Shown piece after piece: positions 15,001 through 26,555 of a stretch of DNA of 64,000 bases. The notes beneath the pieces are model-generated. The model searched no databases, was not told the DNA's origin, and saw only the letters and a list, made by a program, of their open reading frames with translations. Positions within the stretch are counted from its first letter, which is position 1, and each line of letters begins with the position of its first letter. Source of the DNA: Globodera rostochiensis. Its lineage: Eukaryota > Nematoda > Chromadorea > Rhabditida > Heteroderidae. A program made the translations under genes and the position numbers. Location: assembly GCA_018350325.1 (NCBI GenBank), contig JAEVLN010000003.1, positions 3,192,441 through 3,256,440 of the forward strand, given 5' to 3'.

Positions 15001-17055
15001 CACCGGAATCGACGCTGCGCGAGTCGCTCAGCGTCTGCTCTCCGCACGCCCCGGTGCCGTCACTCCCACGCGTCGCTCCGATTGCACCGTTTTGAGCATT
15101 TTGGCCGATGTCGTCGCCGCCGAAGCTGGATGGAGTGGCCAGAGAATGGCGTGGAGAAGTCGACGGCGAACTCCGCCGGGAGACCGCGTCGTCGCAGTAA
15201 CCGCCACGTTCATTTTCGGAATCTGACAATACGAAGGTCGTTGTCATTACCTAACAACGTTTCTTCAAAATGCATCGGCCCCATCCCCACCGGTGTCAGA
15301 CATCCGTCCGGCTCTTCCCAGTGCCACCCTTTGCAACTTCTGAGTGCCGAGGTGCACCAGAGCTCCAGCTCCGCCGTGTTTTGTTTTGTTTGTCCTTACG
15401 CCCCCCGAGGCGCCGCTGGCGTGTCCCCCAAAGGCGTGTGCAGCAGCGTGCTGTTTTACCGAAAGTGCTCGCTCTTTGGCCGCGACCAACGACTTGCGGA
15501 ATTGTGCAGGCTCCAGGGACGAAGAGGTGGAGGAGGAAGCCGACTCGCCGTCCGAGTCGTCGTCCACACTGACGCTGGACTGTTGGAGGCCGTCGTGGAC
15601 CCACGAGGGGATTATCCGAGGCCGTGGAGTCGTCTTCAGTCTAATAAGCGGGTCATTTCTTAAAGATTATTGCCCAATGTCAAACCGTTGCTGTTGCTCC
15701 ATGGGAATGGGCACTGGCGCCCTATTTCGCTGCTGCTGATGGTGCTGTTCCGACCTCCCGTCGGTCCTCGGCTGATGACCCCCTCCTGTGACCGGAGGCA
15801 TTCGATTTTCTCCTCCACTGCAAAGGCCGTTTCCGGCACCAAAGTCAAAATGCCTTCGTGCCATCGGACCCGTTTGACTCCCGAGGGGTGGGTTAGAGCG
15901 TGCCGACGGACTGAGAGGCAAATAGGAGGCCGGTCCGCCGTTGACCATCATTGTGATGGAGCCAGCCATGGCGGAGGCGGGTCGAGAGGAGGACGGGGGC
16001 AGCGGGACCTCGCGGTAGAACCAGGCACCCGACTTCTTCCACATCTGAATGAGTTTTATGGGAAGGTTGTCGAGGGCAAATAAAGCAAAGCACAGAAATC
16101 ACTTACAACCTCCCGGTACTCCGAACAAATTTTGCACAAAAAAATGGGCTCACGGCGCTTCTGATCGAATGTTTCAACGCCACAATTCCTTTGGCACACA
16201 TACTGAACTCGAAAATGCCTGTTTTTGTTGGCCTTTCTTCTCTAAAACAGGGCATACTTTTCGACAGTCCGAGCACATCGCCGCGTAACTTTTTGCTGCT
16301 AACAATCCGAATTCGGTCTGGCACAAAAGACATTGGGTGACTCCGTTGCCGGTGGCACGAGCCCTCAGGCGCTCTAACCGTTCAATCATTTTGCTGAAGG
16401 GGAATTTTGCCGAAAGAATGAATATTGAAAGCTACAGTGAGCTGGGATTTTCATTTTTTTAAAATGTTTTTTTGCGAAAAGAGTTTATCATGAGAGAAGC
16501 CCAGAAATATTTTTTTTGGTGTTTTTGATTAATATTTTACGTTTTTTAGTCAATATAAATCTCATCTCTGTTGTTAGCAAATGAATTCCCACCAAATGCG
16601 TTGCTGTTCATTCTGACGCCCGGCTTCGGCCCGTTCGAGCACCTTTTGGATCTGCGCCTGCTCCGCCTCGGAGATGCCTCCGTTGATCAGCGCCTGTTTT
16701 GAGGTGGTCGGTGAACGGGCGTTCGCTGTGCGGACACTCCAACCACTCTTCAGCCTGAAAGCCGACATTTAAAGACGTTAGCGTCTCTTTCCAACTCATT
16801 TGTCGAGTTGGGTTTGCGCTTCCGGCCCAAACTTCGAAAGATTTAGAGTTCATTACAAAGAAAGTTATAACATCGACATTCAAAACCTTTCGACGTTTGG
16901 ACTGGTAGTTGGAGTTTGGGTCTCGTTTAACGGTTTAACCCGGTCTTGTTCATTAAATTAGCATGGATTGGCACTCACTGAGCTCGGAGTTGGAGATGTC
17001 GATCACTGGGACATACCCACGGATTTGGGGTGCCGCCGATCTCCCAGTCGTTCAT
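12027..17055 (-). CDS. rbf-1: Rabphilin: Rab-binding zinc finger plus tandem C2 domains
   Basis: Rabphilin is a synaptic-vesicle effector of Rab3/Rab27 that binds phospholipid through C2 domains. The first exon (from 17055) reads MNDWEIGGTPNPWVCPSDR. The next gives LKSGWSVRT and a helix ending before CKMIERLERLRARATGNG. The FYVE-related zinc finger has the pairs CLLC, CSDC, CQRNC and CKIC, and is followed by MWKKSGAWFY, the family signature (16044 downward). A long Ser/Pro/Gly-rich linker runs through exons between about 16000 and 13560. C2A occupies about 13190-12755 (DKNGFSDPYVKFHLLPG; later DRDRIGSDFLGE). C2B lies in 12750-12027 (DSTGFSDPYCK; YDYDVGRHDDYIG; terminal WHRLEV). The Ca-binding Asp pairs are kept in both. 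Linker exon edges are approximate. Confidence 0.93.
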
Positions 17056-18059
17056 CAAATCTAATTAGTAACTTTTATTAGTTAGCACACATCGATCGGC
17101 TTCCTTTTCAGAAAATGAGCAGAATAAATCAAATTTATTGCCTTACGTCGAAGCCAAAAGAGATCGAATGGTTGAGAATAATCGGAAAGAAATGCAATTT
17201 GAGAAGAATGAATGCTTTTGACTTTATGGGCGATGGTTGGTACCGAGGAATTCCTTGCGGATGTTCAGCTTGGCCGGGTCCCTCTTGGCCATCGCTTTCC
17301 CTTTTGTCTGACGCCCCTCTCTCACTCAACGCGTTTTATGTACTTTGGCTGCAATTGTGACAATCGGACAAAGATGAGTTTAACAAAGTTGGCATATTAT
17401 CAAATGCTGCGCCAATGACTATTAAAGTGGTAACGAACAACAGCAGCTAACATGCCGATATGATTATCGCCGGAGGGGATATGGAAAAGACAACCGCCGT
17501 CAAAGACGCCAGCCGAGCAATAATAATGAGAAAGAATGAATGCCCGTGCCCGATTTGGAAGGTTGGCCAAGAAGGCGAGGGCAGCTGTATTCGGGAATGG
17601 GGGGGGGCAACATTCTCTCACCACCAGCAGAAGTTCCCCTCGGCGCATTTCTCCTCCATAAACACGCCCTCCCCGGCATGTCTTTGTGTTTTGCTAAAAT
17701 CGATGGCACGGAAAAGGGGGAGACGAATTGGCATGAATGGCACAAGCAGCTGGATGAGGCTTGACGGTTGCCTCGCCTGGCCAGCTTTTCAGTCGTACAC
17801 AACATTCGACAGCCTTTCTGCTCTCTTTCCTACCCCCCCCCCCCCTTCCCCCTCCTTTCTCATTCATTCCGTTGTTGTCTCTCTCTTCCATTTGCAATTT
17901 GTGTGTCCCCCCCCCCCCAACCAACTCAATCCCTTCACTTCCCTTCCTTTCCCCTTCACTGTTCCATTCTTCCAATTCGCTTTCCTTTCTTCTCGAATGT
18001 CGAGAAAATGAATTAGGCGGCTTTTGGCACGCGTAAATGGGAAGGAATGGGCGGAGAAA
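17056..18059. other. Upstream flank of rabphilin, no gene seen
   Basis: Open frames here overlap on both strands and lack domain or splice support. C tracts occur at 17834-17845 and 17907-17918. Part of this stretch may be the rabphilin promoter. Confidence 0.4.
17061..17075 (-). promoter_or_regulatory. Probable trans-splice acceptor for rabphilin
   Basis: On the minus strand the sequence ttactaattag is followed after 5 nt by the start codon at 17055. There is no recognisable upstream coding exon, so the AG is best read as a spliced-leader acceptor. It fixes the chosen start. The spliced leader itself is not in this window, so this is inference. Confidence 0.45.
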
Positions 18060-18655
18060 GTGGGGGCGCGGGGGCGGGAGGGGGGAGGGGGGAGGGGGGC
18101 GGGAGGGGGGAGGGGGGAGGGGGGAGGGGGGGGGGGGAGGGGGGAGGGGGGAGGGGGGAGGGGGGAGGGGGGAGGGGGGAGGGGGGAGGGGGAGGGGGGA
18201 GGGGGGAGGGGGGAGGGGGGAGGGGGGAGGGGGGAGGGGGGAGGGGGGAGGGGAAGGCGGGAGGCGGGAGGCGGGAGGGGGAGGGGGGGAGGGGGGAGGG
18301 GGGGGGAGCGGGAGGGGGGAGGGGGGGGGGGGGAACGAAGTAGAGAGGGGAGGAGGGGGAGAGGGGGGGGGAGGCGGGAGGGGGGAGGGGGGAGGGGGGG
18401 GGAGGCGGGAGGGGGGAGGGGGGAGGGGGAGGGGGGAGGGGGGAGGGGGGAGGGGGGAGGGGGGAGGGGGGAGGGGGGAGGGGGAGGGGGGGGAACGAAG
18501 TAGAGAGGGGAGGAGGGGGAGAGGGGGGGGGAGGGGGGGGGGAGCGGGAGGGGGGAGGGGGGAGGGGGGAGGGGGGGGGGAACGAAGTAGAGAGGGGAGG
18601 AGGGGAGAGGGGGGGGGGGAGGGGGGGGGGGGGGGAGGCGGGAGGGGGGGGGGAT
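18060..18655. repeat. G-rich satellite of GGGGGGA-type units
   Basis: Nearly 600 bp consist of G runs of 4-14 separated by single A, GC or GCGGGA. Three times the array is broken by nearly the same segment, aacgaagtagagaggggagg (near 18333, 18494 and 18580), so a longer unit has been duplicated. The Pro-rich minus-strand frame and Gly-rich plus-strand frames across it are artefacts. The strand bias (G on plus) is complete across the array. Confidence 0.95.
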
Positions 18656-20008
18656 TTTCGACTTTTTTCCTTTTTTCGAGAAATTTGTGTGTTGTGTTCA
18701 AACCTTTACCATCCTTTGGCTTTTACACTTTATCCCCCATTAACGGAACATTTTTAATGATTTTCAAAAGACCGCCGGACATCCTCCACGGTAATGTAAA
18801 CCAATTTTTTTTTCCGAAATTACGAAGAAAAATGCTCAATTTTTTGACGGGTTCTGCTTTTGCTGACTGACACTGCAACGATAAGGCCCAGCCATAATTA
18901 TTTATGAATTCTTTCACAAATTCATCCAAACTTTAGCAAATAAATTTATTGCCCGATTTGCCCATATGCAATGAAAGAGACTCACCGATCCGTTGGTCAT
19001 CCTTCTCTTGGAAGAACGCCTTGGAGAGGCGACGCACTAAATTGGCTGAATTTTGGGAGAGGGACGCCAAAGGGGCGGAGAGGGAATATTGGCGAGAGTT
19101 TGAATTTGAATGGTGGGCGGCGGGGAAAAGCGAGAAGGGCACGCCGAGGGGAGGGAACATAACGTCAAGAAGGACAACCGACCGACAGAATAATTCAATT
19201 CAATTAACAAAACCTAAAAGATGTATTTAACCTTGCAATTGGGGAGAAAAGAGCGTTTCATGAAAAGGAATTTCATTTTTGATGGAATTCCATTCCGTGG
19301 GAGAGAATTGGAGGGGGGGGGGGGGGCGGGGGGAGTAAATGTCGGAAACGAACGCCTTCCATAGTTCGCATTGGGGCCTCTAGGGATTGCTATGAAATCA
19401 TTTCAAAAGAAAATTTGGAAAATGGAGGGGGCGGAGAAGGGCATCCCCTCCCTCCATCCCCCAAGGACGAATGTGCCGAAATGGACAGCCGTCCCACCCT
19501 CTCCCCAATTTGTTTGAACTGCGTTTATGTGCCATCCCACACAATTTGGTGCCCAGAGAGATGAGGCGAGATGGACTCATTTCCCGCGGTCTGTCGTTGT
19601 GCGGGGACAATCCGGGCGGAAAAATACCTCCGCTTCTTTTTGTTCCCCCCCCCCCCCCCCCCCCCCCCCTCCCCCCCCCCTCCCCTTCCGAATAAATAAA
19701 TGCTCTCTGATGCTGCACAAAGCCAACAGCCTCCCCCCCCCCGGTGCCCAGTTTGTTTGGTGGACCAAATTACCCTTGGGGGATGAATGGGTGGGTGGGC
19801 AAAGGCATCCCTCCCCCCCCCTTCCCACCCCCCCCCTTCCCATTGGTCCTTCCCTCGGCAAGCTCCTCCTCTCCAAGTGTCTCTCCGAAATTGCAGAACC
19901 CCTCCTCCTTTATTTTATGTGCACTGACAAATGAGGTCAAAACAACAACAAAGGACCCCCGCCCCCTCAGGGGACAATAAACCAGAGTGAGAGAGAGCGG
20001 TTTGTTTC
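18656..20008. other. Spacer, no gene seen
   Basis: Contains G or C tracts at 19312-19326, 19646-19680, 19731-19742 and 19812-19833. Frames across them are low complexity. No supported exon was found. Confidence 0.45.
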
Positions 20009-21770
20009 TCAAAAATAAAAAAGGATGAAGGATCGAACTAAATAAAATGATTTACGTGAAAATGTGCTGCTCTCGCGGCTCCGCTCGCCTCCCTCTGCGA
20101 CTGAGCCGGCCCCGCAGCTGTCCACTCGCTCTCGACGATTGCCCGCCCGTGGGCCGTCCGGCAGAATCAGCGTCCGCGACTCCTTTCGGCTCCATGCCCT
20201 CGCCAACAGCTGCGATTCCTCCGGCGACGGGTGCGCCATTGACGCGACTGACTCCTTTTTGTCGCCGCAGCTGCGATCCGAGCCCACGTTGGACAAGTTG
20301 GACAAGTTGGAATCAGATTCGTTGACCAACCGCTCGCGCTTCGGCGTGCGCTTGAGCGTTCGGCGAAAGGAGCAGCAAAAGCGGGAGGAGCGCAGCCGGG
20401 CCGAGGACGTTTTCCGCTCGGGTGACAGAGAGGGCGGGGCGGAGCAGGAGCCCGAGTCGGAGGAGTGCAGCGGACGATGGCTGTTCAAGCATTTTGCTGC
20501 CATTTCCTGAATATTGTTACTAAAACAGTACATTCCCTATACATGAAATTACATTTTTATTTATTGTCTTTATTTTGAATACCCCCCCCCCCAACAAGAC
20601 CCGAAGTTTTCTGTTAATTTCGTTGAAATCGAACAACCTTATTTTTGAAAATGTTCGTAGACGCCGAGTCGGTGGCACTGGCGGAGGCGGGTGCCGAACC
20701 GCTGACGGAGCAAAGGGAAGGGGGGATCGGCTGGAAGGGCGCGAACAATTCCGAGCTGTCCCAGCCAGACTCGTGAATATGCTTTGCGGAAACTTAATGA
20801 TGCAAATTAGGCAATGTCTCGAATTTGCACCCACTTTTTTGGGGAGGAGCAATTGCGGTGTTTTGGCTCATCAGAACAGAATTTCTTTTACGAAAATTGG
20901 CTTAGTTTGGCAAAAAATTGTGCTTTTGTTCTAATATTCGCAGGTTGGAAAAGGTAAAATGGCATTTTTGGCCGAATCAATGGAGCGAATGAGCTTAGAA
21001 ACGGTGAATGGTGGAGGACGTGGACGGACGCCCGTCGTCGTTCCCCCGGGACACACCCAATGGCATTTTCAGCCCCATGGGCAGGCACCCCCCCCCCCCC
21101 CCTCCCCCTCCCCGACACATTTATTTTATTTATATTTATTCCCCCCACAACGCTTTGAAATCGAAAAGATGTGATTTATGATGGGTTTCACAAATACTTT
21201 GAGAGGTACAATCTTACGTGCTGCAGCAGCCAAGGATGAAGGCGGAAGTGCAGACGATGCCAACCGGTTGCTGAAGTCGGTGCACGACTGGGCCCGCTGT
21301 CCGGTCAGCCGGAGCAGCTGCGGGTGCTTCTTCTTCCGCTTGTCCGCCCCTCCACGGCCCATTTCGGCGCTTCCGTAGGCGCTCATTCTCCGATGGATGC
21401 GTTGGATGGCTATGGCCGGCACAGCGAGGAATTGACAGTGACTGGAGGAGAGAAAATCGGCGGGATGCCGTCGGTTGTTGGTGGCGGAATTCGGCGGGAT
21501 GCGGAAGGACGAGCGCAGCAAGGACGGGGACGAGACGGAGCAGAAGCGGCGCTGGTGGGGGCAGAGAGCTGTCGCGATAGTCGAAGTGGAAGCGACCGCT
21601 GTCCAATGGCAACAGTGCCGCTCATATTCGTAAGCAATTTGCACGGGGCCGGGGCTCGGCGGGGAACTGTTAACGCCGGCAAGGCCAGAAGCAGCGGGTT
21701 CAGCAGAGTCGTCGCCTCCGTCAGCGCGGAAGTTGCAATGGCCCTGTTTTCTGCTTAAATTTGTGGCCAT
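20009..21770 (-). CDS. Unrecognised Ser/Arg-rich protein, three or more exons
   Basis: I do not recognise the family. A start at 21770 opens an exon (MATNLSRKQGHCNFRADGG) running to a donor (C|gtaagatt) near 21220. Within it is a basic stretch rich in Lys and Arg. A middle exon near 20780-20630 reads SGWDSSELFAPFQPIPP and a run of Ser/Ala, ending at AAG|gttgtt. A clear attcag acceptor near 20504 opens the last exon, starting EMAAKCLNSHRPLHSS. It continues through an Arg-rich segment (FRRTLKRTPKRERL) to the stop at 20009. Composition suggests a disordered, possibly phosphorylated regulator. The link between the first and middle exons is unresolved, and extra introns may exist in the first exon. 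Confidence 0.5.
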
Positions 21771-24100
21771 TCTCTTCTCAGATGAAATGAAATTGGTGGT
21801 GGGTGGAGCAAATGGAGAAGAAGACGCGGATGGATGAATGGATGGGTGGGATGAGGGCAGGGAGCAAGCTTAGACCAACAAAGTCAAGTCCCCGGAGGCG
21901 AAAGTGTGGCTGAGCGCTTAACGGGCCAATGCTTCCGGAAGAGGCATTCGGTAGAGGACAAGGGTGCCGAAAGTGCGAAAAGGCTCTGTCCGGCCCAATT
22001 TGTCGCCACGTACCCCTTTTGTGGGGATGCGTGAATTTTGAATAAAATTTGAGGTGTTGGTGGGGGGGGGGGAATGTGAATTTGAGGGAAGTGCACAAAA
22101 TGAATTTAGACTTTAGACAACGGGCGAGGGGAGAACATCGGCGGATGGAAGCCATCCGATGGCACGCCCAGAGGGCAGATGGACAGACGAAATTCGACCC
22201 TTTGACGGCCAATTTCTTCCAGCCTGAAAAAAAGACTCCTCCCTTAGGCGGTGCCTGAGGGAAAGTCGCGTAACAACCTCAATTGGAAATTGATGGAAGG
22301 GAAGGACAATCAGATAGAGAGGGGAGGAGGGGGGGGGGAGGGGGGGAGGAGGGGGGAGGGGGGGGGGAGGGGAGGGGAACAATCAGATAGAGAGGGGGGG
22401 TTTGGGCTCGAGGGCGGTTGACACCCGAAATTGGCTTACTGACATGCATATTTACGTCAGAGCATGCTCGTATGGGGAAAGGGTGGGGAAAAGGAAAAGC
22501 ATTGTCCGAGGGCAAAAGCAGTTGACGGAATAGGAAAATTGATGGGAACAGCGGCAACGGATTGGACGGATATCCAATCCGGACGGATGGAGAGGAGGGG
22601 GGGGGGAGGGTTGGAAGATTTTTGGAGGCAAATGCCACGGCAGGAAAGGGACGTGAGTGCTGAACAGGGGACGGAATTGGGTTGTTGGACGTGGGATGGC
22701 TGAGGGTAATGGGGAACAAAAGGTGGCTGAAAGGGGGGAAATGGAGGAGGGGGAGGGGGGGGGGAGGGGTAATGTCACTTTGGTCGAATGGAATTTGGGC
22801 GGAAAACCTGAGAAGGGCGGGGGGGGGGGGATTAGTCGTGGGAAACCCCCGAGGGGATGGGCTACGTTTTGTCGGAGCTAATGGACGGCGAATGTTCGTA
22901 GCAAATGAAGGCGCGCGGATACTCTCTGTTAGACGACTGAGGAAAGAATGACGGGCTTCGCGTTTGTCTAATAACGCGAGACTTAGGCCGATTAGGGCTT
23001 CCGTCAGGAGACCCCCCTGGAGAAGAAAATAAGAAAATTATTTTTGTTTTCACTAATATTTATATTTTGAGGACTAAATGCTCCCCAGCGGATGAATGAC
23101 TGACAAATGAGGTAATTTATTTGCCTTCTCCCCACAATTAAAAAATGAAAATTGTTTTTTCTTTACCATCCTCCCGCACGGACTCCTTTTTGAAGAGATT
23201 TACGCATTTTCCCTTTTGAGGGGGGGGGTTTTGCCGTTCCATCGTTAATCCGTCACAATGACTCGGGTGGGGATAGGGGCATTCTCAAGGAAGGGGTGGG
23301 GGGGGGGGCTTCGCCGAAAGGTCTGTTAAATGAACAATCTCCCCTCCGGGGTCCCGGGACCAACCGCCGTTGTTGAATCCAAAAGTTTTAATTCATATTT
23401 TGGGGATTGTGAAGGGAAGGGGACATCGCCGTTTTGTTAATATTAAATGAATCGTGGACGTTCCCACCTTCCTATGAGTACTTTGGGGGCGGAGGGGGGG
23501 GGGGGGGAATGGACACTACGCCCCCCGGGAGACGAGAACATGCCCGGAATCCCGAGAATCAGAGACCCGACCAAATGAGAAAAAACGTCAACCCCCCCCC
23601 CCCCCCCCCCCCCCCCAAAGGCTGTTAAATATTTAATGGCGAGACTCGGGCTGAGAATTAGTAAGGCGCACGGAATAGGCAAAGTTTCTCACCCGTGCAA
23701 ACGGAAAATGTAACAAATTATCAAATATCTCAAAATTCTTTCGTTCATATAAATAATCAAAGAAGTTTTTATTCTCTTTTCTTTGCTGTCAGTGATAAGA
23801 AAATGATCAATTTGAACATTTAACGTAATCAATACGACACAATCTGCTGTAGTGAATGGGCACCGAATGACTTTCATACGTCAATAAATTGTGAAACGTA
23901 GCGATAAATAATTTAAAAAAAAAATAAGTTAAGACCGACGATTTTGGCAGAAAAACAAAACAAAAGTGTTTAATCTATGCAAAACACGCCCCGTTTCCTT
24001 TCTAAGCTTCGTCAGATCTCAAAACACACCCGAACTTCCGTTGTAAAGAATAGAATCCAAAACAATCAATGCCAACCTTAAAGTGATTCATTAAAACAAT
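21771..24100. other. G-tract-rich spacer, no gene seen
   Basis: Holds G tracts at 22058-22072, 22330-22376, 22596-22606, 22820-22830, 23220-23228 and 23498-23508, and a C tract at 23592-23616. Frames are low complexity. The part from 23690 to 24100 is ordinary A/T-rich spacer and is probably 3' flank of the LRRC59-like gene. Confidence 0.5.
22307..22400. repeat. Short G-rich minisatellite related to the 18060-18655 array
   Basis: The string aatcagatagagaggggagg and a close copy, aatcagatagagaggggggg, bracket a run of GGGGGGA-like units. The tagagaggggagg core is the same as the interrupting segment in the larger G-rich array about 4 kb to the left, so the two arrays share an origin or a common unit. 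Confidence 0.7.
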
Positions 24101-25862
24101 TTAGAAATTTAAGGTTTTAGGATTTTCTATTTTCTCAAAGTTTACAGATAAATCCAAACCTTCAGCGAATGGAAGCGCAACAGTAACCCAAAGGTCACAA
24201 AAATAAGCAGTCAAAAAGTCGAACAAAGGCTTTACACACTGCCAAAGCAGCAAAGCGGCAAATTTGAGGATGAAGAAAAGACGGCCCAACCACCGAAAAA
24301 AAGAGTTTATTTTAGGCAAAATTTCCCATCCATTAAAACTTTCCCCCCCCCCCCCTCCTCTCTTATGGACACAGACCAAGAACATAGCCAGAAAAAGGTG
24401 GGAAAAATTTGTTAAGAAAGTTGGTTTTGCCGCATCTTTTCTCGTACATATTTTTGGCCACCACCGCTCCATCCCATATTTTACCATCGAAAATGTTGCA
24501 TTTGTTGCGGAATAGATGCCATCAGACGTTCATCGACAACATGAGACCAATGGTCTCTGAACGTACTGACAAAATCGAAGAGGAATTGTACGAACGGCGT
24601 AGGTAAAATGCCCTTCATTAGGGATTGCGCAAGTTTGGCGCACAAACGTTCTTCCGGTCGTTTGTGCGGCAATGTTCGGTCGAGAACGGCTTGGGAAGAC
24701 ACACAAACTTCGCGAATTGAGTCGAGAGTCAACCAAATTGGAACTCCCACCAGAATGATAAAAGTCAGAAAAAACACTGAAGAAATTGCATATTAACGTT
24801 AAATGGCCTCTCTTTCTCACCAAAACGAATTACAAACGAACAAACACGGGAAGACGCTTGACGAATGTTCGGAATCTCACCGTCCAGTTGATGTGTGACT
24901 TCGTCGTCCTGCTGCAGACGGAGTCGCCAGTTCCTATGGCGCTTCTCAGCTTGTCGAAGATCCGCTAAAATTAAATGAACACAACAGCCCAAGGAAAAAG
25001 CTTTCGAAATGAGAAGACAAGTTGCAAAGAAGTTATGGCCTTAACACTTGATTCATAAGAAAAAACCATGGGGTGGATCCCTTTTGTTTTGCGACATTGT
25101 TATTTTGTACCAATTCTTAACAAATATGTTAACCGGCGCAGCCCTATCGGCGCCACCGGACCCCTCCCAATTCCAAAAGCTTGAAAAATTACCGTATTTT
25201 AATTTTTGGTTGCAAAAGACAGCGGACTACCAAATTGTATTACCTGATGCATTTGGATTGGCTGAACCATTTGAAGTATTTGAGGACGACTCATTTTGTA
25301 AAAATGCCTCGTCCGCAATTGCTGTCGACTCAGAAGACAAAGTGGAAAAGAACTGGACGTATTGCACCGCATTTCTGGCAGCAAGTGAACGTTTCTTGTC
25401 GTTTGAGCAATCCCCAACAACTTCTGCCAAATCGTTCTCGAGTGGATTAGCGTTTAAATTGAGCCAACCCAATTGGTCAAGCTCGGCAAAACTGACCGGC
25501 AATTTCTAATAGTGGTTAGCTTTAAATATTGTTCCATGAATTCTAACCTTGATCTGATTGTTAGACAAGTCAAGCCAGCGCAGGTTGGACAAAAGTCCGA
25601 AATTTTCTGGTAATCGTTTGAGTTTGTTGGAATGTAGGTTTATTTCCTGGATGTCTGGGAAAAATTGCGAGAATTGGGTAGAAAATGAAGTCAACAGATT
25701 GTTAGACAGATCCACGCGAGTAATTCGTTGTCCTTCAAGAGAGCGACACATCAGCTCTAACGGTATTTTGTTCAACCGCAAAGAACTGAGGTCCATTCGT
25801 CCATCACTTACACGTTTTTTCAACATTTCGACAGTCAGCTCAGGAGCACGTGAATGGGACAT
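24101..25862 (-). CDS. LRRC59-like ER leucine-rich-repeat membrane protein
   Basis: LRRC59 is a tail-anchored ER protein tied to ribosomes and nuclear import. The first exon (25862 to about 25548) encodes leucine-rich repeats (VDLSNNLLTSF, INLHSNKLKRLP, WLDLSNNQIK). The second (about 25502-25240) opens with LPVSFAELDQLGWLNLNANP and AEVVGDC, the LRRC59 signature after the last repeat. A donor gtaata joins to ADLRQAEKRHRNWRLRLQQ near 24965. After another intron comes a hydrophobic segment, FFLTFIILVGVPIWLTL (about 24776-24726). A last exon (24350-24101) adds a second hydrophobic stretch, LGRLFFILKFAALLLW. The vertebrate Lys/Glu coiled coil is much shortened and the C-terminal part is longer than usual. 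Exon joins were checked for phase by eye. Confidence 0.82.
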
Positions 25863-25871
25863 AGAAACGAA

Positions 25872-25885
25872 CTGGTAAGTGATCA
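25872..25885 (-). promoter_or_regulatory. Probable trans-splice acceptor for the LRRC59-like gene
   Basis: On the minus strand cttaccag lies 9 nt before the ATG at 25862, with no coding exon in front. This supports starting at 25862 and not at the in-frame ATG at 25886. The spliced leader is not visible, so this is inference. Confidence 0.4.
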
Positions 25886-26076
25886 ATTATCTTCAAAGGG
25901 ATATAAATGTTGGGTTAATACGGGTGGCTGGTCTCCCCACCGCATTCTTTGAAAATAAATAAAAATTTAAAAGCCGTGAAAAGGTAAAAAACGCGATAAA
26001 AAAGGAAATAATTTCGTTTTTATGACCGGTTGGCATTTTGACCTAGTGCCATAATTTTGATTTATTATTGGTGACT

Positions 26077-26398
26077 CACTATGGGTCAAGCCCAGCAGCA
26101 GACAAAAATGAACGATGCGCCAAAATTTATGCCATTTTAGCACTAATTCAAAAAAATGACCATGCGGCAGACAGCGTAGGTCAGACACCCTATCCCCCAC
26201 CACTGAAATTTCTTTCGATTTTCGAGACTTTGTAACACAGGCTAACGGTTATATTTCGTGACCAAATTTTGCAGACGGGCTTCTAGTGCTCTCTTCTTAC
26301 CCCTACCAAAATTTGGAGGAGTTTGGAGAATTTTGAAAAAAAAGGAAAAGCGAGATAGTACAGGGGCTTTTCTCTGCTGCTGGGCTTGGCCCATAGTG
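26077..26398. mobile_element. 322-bp MITE with CACTATGGG terminal repeats
   Basis: The left end reads CACTATGGGTCAAGCCCAGC and continues AGCAGA. The right end, reverse complemented, is CACTATGGGCCAAGCCCAGC and continues AGCAGA, so about 26 bp match with one difference. GTGACT flanks both sides (26071-26076 and 26399-26404). The duplication reads as 8 bp, TGGTGACT, if the right end is taken as CCCATAG. It carries no open frame of note. It sits between the divergent LRRC59-like and calponin genes. Confidence 0.85.
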
Positions 26399-26555
26399 GT
26401 GACTTAAAGGAAAAACGTAAGGTGGCAAAATGTACGGACACCGGAAACAGTCAGTGCCGAATACCATTTAATTATTCGTATTGTACACACTTTGTAAGCC
26501 ATTTTTTGACAAAAGTAAGAAGACAATTTTCAACTAAAAGATAAGCAAAAAATTA

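Noticed and set aside
17694..18701. 335-residue proline-rich open frame on the minus strand
   Set aside because: It is the complement of the G-rich satellite; composition is set by the repeat and there is no splice or domain support.
18024..18870. Long Gly/Arg-rich open frames on the plus strand
   Set aside because: Same satellite read in three frames; all frames are open because the repeat has no stop codons.
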